Source of the DNA: Chryseobacterium sp. Leaf404
GTDB lineage: Bacteria > Bacteroidota > Bacteroidia > Flavobacteriales > Weeksellaceae
Direction: 5' to 3'
NCBI RefSeq assembly: GCF_001424145.1
Contig: NZ_LMQM01000001.1
Location: 62,001 to 126,000, forward strand
Length of the DNA: 64,000 nt
In this document: piece after piece, positions 58,325 to 64,000 of the stretch
How the letters are laid out: each line of letters starts with the position of its first letter
Position numbering within the stretch: the first letter of the stretch is position 1
Position numbers and translations under genes: made by a program
Notes under the pieces: generated by a model
The model's database searches: none
Told to the model about the DNA's origin: nothing
What the model saw: only the letters and a program-made list of their open reading frames with translations

Positions 58325-60622
58325 TTACATTTTCGGTTTTCCACTCATGTAAAAAGTAAGTTTCCCGCCATTCATAATCTCTGAATGTTTCAATGTAAAA
58401 TTCTTAATTTCCTTTCCATTTAATAGAATTTTCCGAACATAGATATTTTTGGGACTTTGATCAACCGCTTCAATCTCAAAAGTTTTTCCGTTTTCTAAAT
58501 ATAAAACAGCACGTTCAACAGCCGGACTTCCGATTGCATAATCTTCCGAACCAGGAGCGACCGGATAAAAACCAAGCGAGCTCAGAATATACCAAGCACT
58601 CATCTGTCCGGCATCGTCATTTCCGCCCAATCCATCGGGTGTTGCTTTGTATTGCATCTCCAAAATCCTTCTGATTTGTTCCTGCGTTTTCCACGCTTGT
58701 CCTGCCCAATTATAAAGGTAAGCAACGTGATGAGCAGGTTCGTTTCCGTGAACATAGCCGCCGATGATTCCTTCTCTGGTAATATCTTCAGTATCTGCAA
58801 AAAACTCGTCTGGCAGATGCATTGTGAACAGTTCGTCTAATTTTGAAGCGAATTTTTTCTTTCCACCCATCACGGTAATCAACTCATCGGGATTATGAGG
58901 GACAAAAAAACTGTAATTCCATGAGTTTCCTTCGATGAAGCCTTGCCCATGCGTGCTTAAGGCATTAAAATCTTTTTTAAAACTTCCATCTTCCAATCGC
59001 GGACGCATAAATCCGATGCTTTTATCATAATTATTTTTCCAGTTTTCTGAACGTTTGATGAGCTGACTGTAAATTTCCGTTTCGCCCAAATGCTTTGCCA
59101 ATTGAGCAATTGCCCAGTCATCGTAAGCGTATTCCAAGGTATTTGAAATTGAAATTCCACTTTTTTCCGCAGGAATATAGCCTTTGTCATTATAAAAACC
59201 GATGCCTTCGTAATCTCTTTTGTTCGCAGTTTCCATACAGGCCATCAAGGCAGCTTTTGCATCTCCGTCATAATTTCCTTTGATGATCGCATCCGCAACT
59301 ACACTTACGCTGTGGTAGCCGCTCATGCACCAGTTGTCGTTGGCATAATGTGACCAGATTGGCAACATCTTCATCGAAAACTGGTTGTAATGTGCCAGCA
59401 TCGATTTCACCATATCATTATTCCGTTTGGGTTGAATGATGTTGAAAAAAGGATGTAGTGCACGGTAAGTATCCCAGATTGAGAATGTTGTATAATTCGT
59501 AAAACCTTCTGCCTTATGAATATTTTGGTCTAAACCTTTGTATTCGCCGTTGAAATCAGTGTACGTTGTCGGACTGATGAAGGTGTGATACATCGCCGTA
59601 TAAAAGTTAGTTCTATTGGTTTCAGAACCCTGAACGATTATTTTATTTAATTCTTTATTCCAGATTTCCTGAGTTTGTTTTCTGACTGCATCAAAAGATA
59701 GATTTCCGGTTTCTTTTTCTAAATTCTCCATCGCATTTGCCTGACTTACAGGTGAAATTGCGAGTTTTACTTCAATCGCTTCATTTTCATTGGTGTCAAA
59801 ATCAAAATACATTTTCAGATTTTTTCCGGCGATTTCGGGAAAGTTTTTGGTTTGATCAAATTTTCTCCAAAAACCATTGTACACCTGCTTTCCATCGTAA
59901 TTTTTCTGACCGTAAGATTTAAAAGGCTTTGAAAATTTCATCGCAAAGTAAACTGTTCTGGTTCTTGCCCAACCGTTGGTTTGACGGTAACCCGTTAAAG
60001 TATTTCCATTTTCTACACGCACATAAGTCCAGACATTTTTGCCTTCATAATTGTAAATTCCGGCCATTAAATCTAAAATTATATGCGCCTGATCAGACCT
60101 TGGAAAGGTGTAACGGTGAACGCCAACTCTTGTAGTTGCTGTCAGTTCAGCTAAAATATTGTGATCATCCAGTTTTACTTTGTAATATCCAGCTTCTGCT
60201 TTTTCATTCTGATGTGAAAATCTGCTTCGGTAGCCGTTTTCAGGATTGGAAGAGGTTCCGGGATTCAACTGTAGTTTTCCTACAGTCGGCATGATTAAAA
60301 AATCTCCCAAATCAGAATGTCCGGTTCCGCTGAAATGGGTCGAACTGAAACCTACAATCGTTTTGTCTTCATAGCGATAGCCTGCGCAGTATTTGTAAAC
60401 TTCACCGTTGTATTTTCCATTTAAAGCGTAAGAAATCGTGTCGGTTTCAGGACTCAGCTGTACCGCTCCGAAAGGTGACGTTGCTCCGGGATAGGTATGC
60501 CCCATTTTCTCAGTTCCGATGAGAGGATTTACGTATTGTATTAACATTTCCGTTTTTTGTGCAGTCAGATTTAAACTGAAAATGGAAACGATGATAAAAA
60601 GAAGAATTGCCGGCTTTCTCAT
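58325..60622 (-). CDS. GH92 alpha-1,2-mannosidase
   Basis: A 765-residue exported glycosidase that removes alpha-mannose from glycans (calcium-dependent, inverting). Signal peptide ends near NLTAQK. N-terminal beta-sandwich: YVNPLIGTEKMGHTYPGATS, FSSTHFSGTGHSDLGDF. The (alpha/alpha)6 barrel contains TFSIWDTYRALHPFF and GGNDDAGQMSAWYILSSLGF (about 660-679), with the acid/base and base residues typical for GH92. It stands alone, without susC/susD partners, so it may act on host or yeast glycans by itself. Confidence 0.93.
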   Translation of the reverse strand: MRKPAILLFIIVSIFSLNLTAQKTEMLIQYVNPLIGTEKMGHTYPGATSPFGAVQLSPETDTISYALNGKYNGEVYKYCAGYRYEDKTIVGFSSTHFSGTGHSDLGDFLIMPTVGKLQLNPGTSSNPENGYRSRFSHQNEKAEAGYYKVKLDDHNILAELTATTRVGVHRYTFPRSDQAHIILDLMAGIYNYEGKNVWTYVRVENGNTLTGYRQTNGWARTRTVYFAMKFSKPFKSYGQKNYDGKQVYNGFWRKFDQTKNFPEIAGKNLKMYFDFDTNENEAIEVKLAISPVSQANAMENLEKETGNLSFDAVRKQTQEIWNKELNKIIVQGSETNRTNFYTAMYHTFISPTTYTDFNGEYKGLDQNIHKAEGFTNYTTFSIWDTYRALHPFFNIIQPKRNNDMVKSMLAHYNQFSMKMLPIWSHYANDNWCMSGYHSVSVVADAIIKGNYDGDAKAALMACMETANKRDYEGIGFYNDKGYIPAEKSGISISNTLEYAYDDWAIAQLAKHLGETEIYSQLIKRSENWKNNYDKSIGFMRPRLEDGSFKKDFNALSTHGQGFIEGNSWNYSFFVPHNPDELITVMGGKKKFASKLDELFTMHLPDEFFADTEDITREGIIGGYVHGNEPAHHVAYLYNWAGQAWKTQEQIRRILEMQYKATPDGLGGNDDAGQMSAWYILSSLGFYPVAPGSEDYAIGSPAVERAVLYLENGKTFEIEAVDQSPKNIYVRKILLNGKEIKNFTLKHSEIMNGGKLTFYMSGKPKM

Positions 60623-60709
60623 GAAGGTTTATTAGATGCGTAAATTTAAATAAAAATCAGCCGTAAAGTGTTATGGTTTAAATTAATGCAAATCAAATTT
60701 CATTCAGAT

Positions 60710-61390
60710 TTACTTTTCAGAAAAACGAAACCCGATTCCGTGAATATTTTCAATGGAAACCTGCTCTTCATCAGCCAGAACCTTTCGGAGTCTTGAGATA
60801 AAAACATCCAGACTTCTTCCCATGAAGTAATCGTCATCGCCCCAGATGGCTTTTAAAATATCCTGTCTTTTCAACACAGTATTTTTGTGGCGGATAAAAT
60901 AGAACAGCAGATCAGATTCTCTCTGAGTTAAGGAAACTGTATTTTGACCGTCAGATAATGTGTAATTTTTAGGGTCAAAACTATATTTTCCAACTTTATA
61001 CTTTAATGGAACGGCTTCTGTTTTGTTTGATCGTTTGAGGAAAACTTCAATTTTTAATATCAGTTCTTCGATACTGAAAGGCTTCACCAGATAATCATCT
61101 GCGCCAATTTTTAAACCTCTTATCCTGTCTTCCTTTAACGCTTTTGCCGAAGTAAAAATAATAGGGATTTCAGAATTTTTTTCACGGATCTTTTCCGCAA
61201 CTTCAAAACCGTTGATTTCAGGCATCATAATATCCAGAAGACAAATATCAAACTGATCTTTATCAAAGGCCTCTAAAGCTGATTTTCCGTTTGAAAAATG
61301 CTGAATGTCGTAAAAATTTTCCAGGCTGTCCTGAATGAGAAACGCAATCGTTTCGTCATCTTCAGCGTATAAAATTTTAGATTTCCCCAT
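60710..61390 (-). CDS. Response regulator, OmpR/PhoB type
   Basis: A 226-residue DNA-binding response regulator. Receiver domain with Asp11-Asp12, phosphate-accepting Asp53 (DICLLDIMMPEING), Thr/Ser in IIFTSAKA and Lys in DDYLVKPF. The C-terminal winged helix (about 125-226) has SLTQRESDLLFYFIRHKN and MGRSLDVFISRLRKVL. It follows the kinase gene after 9 bp; together they form a two-component system. Confidence 0.95.
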   Translation of the reverse strand: MGKSKILYAEDDETIAFLIQDSLENFYDIQHFSNGKSALEAFDKDQFDICLLDIMMPEINGFEVAEKIREKNSEIPIIFTSAKALKEDRIRGLKIGADDYLVKPFSIEELILKIEVFLKRSNKTEAVPLKYKVGKYSFDPKNYTLSDGQNTVSLTQRESDLLFYFIRHKNTVLKRQDILKAIWGDDDYFMGRSLDVFISRLRKVLADEEQVSIENIHGIGFRFSEK

Positions 61391-61399
61391 GGTTTACAC

Positions 61400-62650
61400 T
61401 TAATTATTCGGGATAAACAATGTTGTTGTAATTCCGCTTTCCTTATTATTTTCTACAGAAATTTTCCAGTGATGTTGCTGCACCACCTTTTTCACATAAA
61501 ATAATCCGAGCCCAAAACCATTAACCTCATCACTTTTTTTAGAATTTACTCTGTAGAATTTATCAAAAATCTGAGGAATATTTTTTGGCGGAATTCCCAT
61601 CCCATTATCCTGAAACTTTAAATATAAGCCTTTTGAATCTTTTAAAGAAAAAATTTTAATCTCCGGATTGGTATCACAGTATTTTGCCGAGTTATCCAAA
61701 AGATTATAAATTACATTACTGAAATGAAATTCATCGGCATAAATCACCAGATTGTCATCAATTTCCAGTTCAATTTTCAGATTTTCATTTTTCTGTTTTA
61801 AGACTTCCAAAATATCTTTGATAAAGTAATTTAGATGTATTTTTTCCAGCTTTAAATCCAGACCGGAAGCATCATGTTTTGCAATATTCAGAATTTTTTC
61901 TACATGACTGTTCAGTTTTAAACTTTGATTCGATATAATTGAAGTATATTTCTGAAGCTTAGGATTTTCAATCACAGACTGCTGTTTGTTTAAAGCTTCT
62001 GTAGCCAAAAGTATCGACGAAAGCGGCGTTTTGAATTCATGCGTCATATTATTGATAAAATCCCGCTGCAGTTCTGAGAATTTTTTCTGCTGAATAATGG
62101 TATAAATAGAATAAACATACACCAAAAGTATGATGATCAGGGCAAACGTAAGCAAATACCAAAATCTGAGCGAACTGATAAGGTAAGTTGTCTTATCCGG
62201 AAAACGGATCGAAAAATAGTAGGTAAGATTATCATGTTTTGGAAAACTGATTTTCTTGTGTTCAGAAGATTTTGTTTCGGGGCTGATGTATTTTCCGTAC
62301 AGCATTTTGTCGCTGTGACAGTTGTAAACAGCATAAACGTAATTGGTGTTGATCTGAAGCCTTGTAAATTCGGTTTTCAGATAATGTTCCAAAACATCGG
62401 GGTGAAATTCATTGTTGATATTGACAACATAATAATCATTAGCGATATTTTGAATGGGACTTTTTGCAAATGAAGTTCCTGGGGCAGAAAGTTTCTCCAC
62501 AACTTCCAGCAATGCTATATTCACAGTTTGGTTGAATTTTTTATCTTCCAGATTATAGGCCTGCCTCGTCCACAAAAGCTGGGCGATCAAAATTCCCACG
62601 ATGGCCACAAGACCTAAGGTTATAACGATATTGAGTTTCTTAATTTCCAT
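61400..62650 (-). CDS. Sensor histidine kinase
   Basis: A 416-residue membrane kinase. The ATG at 62650 (MEIKKLNIVI) is preferred to a TTG at 62662. TM helices at about 7-26 and 165-185 enclose a periplasmic sensor. The HisKA His is in NNMTHEFKTPLSS (about 200), the ATP-binding blocks are NVIYNLLDNSAKYC, DNGMGIP and NGFGLGLFYVKKV. Signal unknown. The pair with its regulator resembles RprX/RprY of Bacteroides in layout, which is a guess. Confidence 0.92.
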   Translation of the reverse strand: MEIKKLNIVITLGLVAIVGILIAQLLWTRQAYNLEDKKFNQTVNIALLEVVEKLSAPGTSFAKSPIQNIANDYYVVNINNEFHPDVLEHYLKTEFTRLQINTNYVYAVYNCHSDKMLYGKYISPETKSSEHKKISFPKHDNLTYYFSIRFPDKTTYLISSLRFWYLLTFALIIILLVYVYSIYTIIQQKKFSELQRDFINNMTHEFKTPLSSILLATEALNKQQSVIENPKLQKYTSIISNQSLKLNSHVEKILNIAKHDASGLDLKLEKIHLNYFIKDILEVLKQKNENLKIELEIDDNLVIYADEFHFSNVIYNLLDNSAKYCDTNPEIKIFSLKDSKGLYLKFQDNGMGIPPKNIPQIFDKFYRVNSKKSDEVNGFGLGLFYVKKVVQQHHWKISVENNKESGITTTLFIPNN

Positions 62651-62753
62651 TTTCAGAGACAATATTATCTAAAAATATCTGTTTTATTTTCATTGTTAAC
62701 AACTCATTAACAAATCTTTGAAAGTGATTAACAATAATTACCAAAATCTACAG

Positions 62754-62761
62754 TAAATTTG
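62754..62761 (+). promoter_or_regulatory. Candidate promoter -7 box (TAAATTTG)
   Basis: TAAATTTG fits TAnnTTTG, 60 bp before the ATG at 62822. Because it overlaps the start of a longer in-frame ORF (62759), the downstream ATG is favoured. Divergent from the kinase gene. Confidence 0.45.
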
Positions 62762-62821
62762 TTACATCAAAAATTCAGGAATGGATTTTTAGAACTGAAT
62801 AATAACAATAAATATAATTTT

Positions 62822-63235
62822 ATGAAAAAATTAAAAATCTCCGCTTTATTGGCCGTTTTAGCATTCTCTACTTACTATGCTGAAGTTCTGCCTGTTGCAA
62901 ACAATGCAATTGTAAACGTAATCGCTGACGCAATCAAATGGAAAGCTGAATCTATAGACGTGGGAAACATTCCTCAGGGAACTCCTAAATTGATCAGATT
63001 TGAATTTACGAATACTTCAAAAGCACCCATCATCATCGAAAACGTAGCTCCAGCTTGTGGATGCACAACTGCAGATTATACCAAAACCCCTATCGCACCG
63101 GGTAAAAAAGGATTTGTAGCTGCCAACTTCAATGCAGCAAATCCCGGAGCATTTGTGAAGACGGTAACTGTAACTACCAGCGACAGCAAAACTCCCAAAA
63201 CACTTTCTTTTAAAGGAACGGTAGTGGCAAAATAA
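62822..63235 (+). CDS. DUF1573 secreted protein
   Basis: A 137-residue exported protein: signal peptide (MKKLKISALLAVLAFSTYYA), then a DUF1573 (ASPM-SPD-2-Hydin-like) beta-sandwich: FEFTNTSKAPIIIENVAPAC (about 61-80), GCTTADYTKTPIAPGKKGF and TVTVTTSDSKTPKTLSFKG. Start MKKLKIS is chosen over an upstream in-frame ATG at 62759. Divergent from the two-component system, so it might be its target. Confidence 0.85.
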   Translation: MKKLKISALLAVLAFSTYYAEVLPVANNAIVNVIADAIKWKAESIDVGNIPQGTPKLIRFEFTNTSKAPIIIENVAPACGCTTADYTKTPIAPGKKGFVAANFNAANPGAFVKTVTVTTSDSKTPKTLSFKGTVVAK

Positions 63236-63261
63236 AAATTTCATACATATAAAAGTGTCGG

Positions 63262-63292
63262 CAGCTCTGTAATTTTTACAGGGCTGTTTTTT
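63262..63292 (+). terminator. Rho-independent terminator
   Basis: CAGCTCTGTAA-TTT-TTACAGGGCTG (one mismatch) followed by six T. Ends the DUF1573 gene. Confidence 0.88.
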
Positions 63293-63387
63293 GTTTAAAA
63301 CCTAAAACAGTTATTTATAACATCATTTATCTGAAATTTTTAAACTTCATCCGCTCAATATTTATTATTTTTAGGAAAAATAAATTT

Positions 63388-64000
63388 ATGAACTTGTACA
63401 CTCAGCCCATGCTGCGGGAAGACGCACTGAAAGATAAAGTAGCCATCGTCACCGGTGGCGGAAGCGGTCTTGGAAAAGCAATGACCAAATATTTCCTCGA
63501 ATTGGGAGCGAAAGTGGTGATTACCTCCAGAAATTTAGAAAAGCTACAGGTTACAGCTGATGAATTAGAAGAACAAACCGGCGGAAAAATCCTTTGTGTT
63601 GCCTGCGATGTAAGAAAATGGGACGAAGTGGAAGCCATGAAGGAAGCAACCCTAAAAGAATTTGGCAAAATTGATATTCTTCTAAACAACGCAGCCGGAA
63701 ATTTCATTTCACCAACGGAAAGACTGACGCACTCTGCATTTGATTCGATCTTAGATATTGTTTTAAAAGGTACAAAGAACTGCACGCTCTCCATCGGCAA
63801 ACACTGGATTGATTCCAAAACATCAGGAACAGTTTTAAATATAGTAACCACTTATGCCTGGACGGGCTCTGCATACGTTGTTCCATCTGCCTGTGCTAAG
63901 GCGGGAGTTTTGGCAATGACCAGAAGCTTAGCCGTTGAATGGGCAAAATACGGAATCCGTTTTAATGCCATTGCACCGGGACCTTTCCCTACCAAAGGAG
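63388..64000 (+). CDS. Short-chain dehydrogenase, 2,4-dienoyl-CoA reductase-like (cut at window end)
   Basis: The first 204 residues of an SDR-family oxidoreductase; no stop before the window ends. Cofactor motif VTGGGSGLGKAM (about 21-32), DVRKWDE, NNAAGNFISP (about 93-102; the NNAAGNF form is typical of 2,4-dienoyl-CoA reductases), and catalytic IVTTYAWTGSAYVVPSACAK with Ala-Lys at the usual Tyr-x3-Lys site: the Tyr is replaced, as in peroxisomal-type DECR. It acts in beta-oxidation of unsaturated fatty acids. Confidence 0.85.
   Translation, partial: MNLYTQPMLREDALKDKVAIVTGGGSGLGKAMTKYFLELGAKVVITSRNLEKLQVTADELEEQTGGKILCVACDVRKWDEVEAMKEATLKEFGKIDILLNNAAGNFISPTERLTHSAFDSILDIVLKGTKNCTLSIGKHWIDSKTSGTVLNIVTTYAWTGSAYVVPSACAKAGVLAMTRSLAVEWAKYGIRFNAIAPGPFPTKG

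Noticed and set aside
1..64000. tRNA, rRNA, tmRNA and riboswitches
   Set aside because: Intergenic stretches were read for cloverleaf arms (GGTTCGA-type) and known switch motifs; none was convincing. A covariance search would be decisive.

Overview
The window looks like a chromosomal segment of a Flavobacteriales bacterium close to Chryseobacterium (Weeksellaceae). This rests on low GC, no visible Shine-Dalgarno sequences, promoter boxes of the Bacteroidetes TAnnTTTG type, a type IX secretion (T9SS) C-terminal domain, surface proteins of the VGINTxxPxxTLDV type, BshA for bacillithiol, and families common in this group (DUF4292, DUF4254, DUF2851, PspC, GH92). No rRNA, tRNA, CRISPR array, transposase or intact phage was seen.

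Layout. 0-9.9 kb: small lipoproteins and membrane proteins with dtd, an FKBP-type PPIase, a Coq4-like protein, a metallophosphoesterase and a winged-helix regulator. 9.9-16 kb: a two-part methyltransferase, a GNAT enzyme, an enoyl-CoA hydratase homologue, a tail-collar protein, a T9SS protein, a Tam-like methyltransferase and a GxxExxY protein. 16.2-30.9 kb (all minus strand): an aerobic phenylacetate degradation cluster, transcribed paaE-paaA-(membrane protein)-paaB-paaC-paaD-paaG-paaH-(three small genes)-paaI-DUF6624-thiolase-paaY-two alpha/beta hydrolases-paaZ. The ring-activating ligase paaK is not in the window. 31.1-34.5 kb: redox and regulatory genes (aldo/keto reductase, AraC, HxlR divergent from azoR). 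34.6-36.4 kb: dihydroorotase and a dead YoeB-type toxin-antitoxin pair. 36.5-43.5 kb: flippase, nucleotidyltransferase, DUF4292 lipoprotein, EnvC-like protein, tatA, DUF4254, ribA. 44.1-49.7 kb: NagZ-like GH3, bshA, a frameshifted DUF2851 gene, PspC, GNAT. 49.7-64 kb: two carboxypeptidase-regulatory-like paralogues, a RecB/AddA-like helicase-nuclease, clpB, a TetR regulator, a GH92 mannosidase, a two-component pair, a DUF1573 protein and a truncated short-chain dehydrogenase at the right edge.

How the parts work together. PaaABCE(D) epoxidises phenylacetyl-CoA, PaaG isomerises it to the oxepin, PaaZ opens and oxidises the ring, and the thiolase and PaaH carry out the beta-oxidation steps. PaaI and PaaY are accessory. 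The paaE promoter has a good TTTG-N19-TAnnTTT(A) match with a 14-bp palindrome over the expected start of transcription. A nearly identical palindrome sits in the promoter of the distant enoyl-CoA hydratase gene (12351-13115), which suggests one TetR-type repressor and a missing PaaF-like step.

Most noteworthy: the shared paa operator; a PaaZ with an extra C-terminal DinB-like domain; near-palindromic repeats found only in the gaps of the paa cluster; small paralogous two-TM genes inserted in that cluster, one frameshifted; a two-copy structured repeat with compensatory base changes; a multiply broken toxin-antitoxin pair; and a frameshifted DUF2851 gene. None is clearly a wholly new system. 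The paa-cluster insertions and repeats are the least explained parts.
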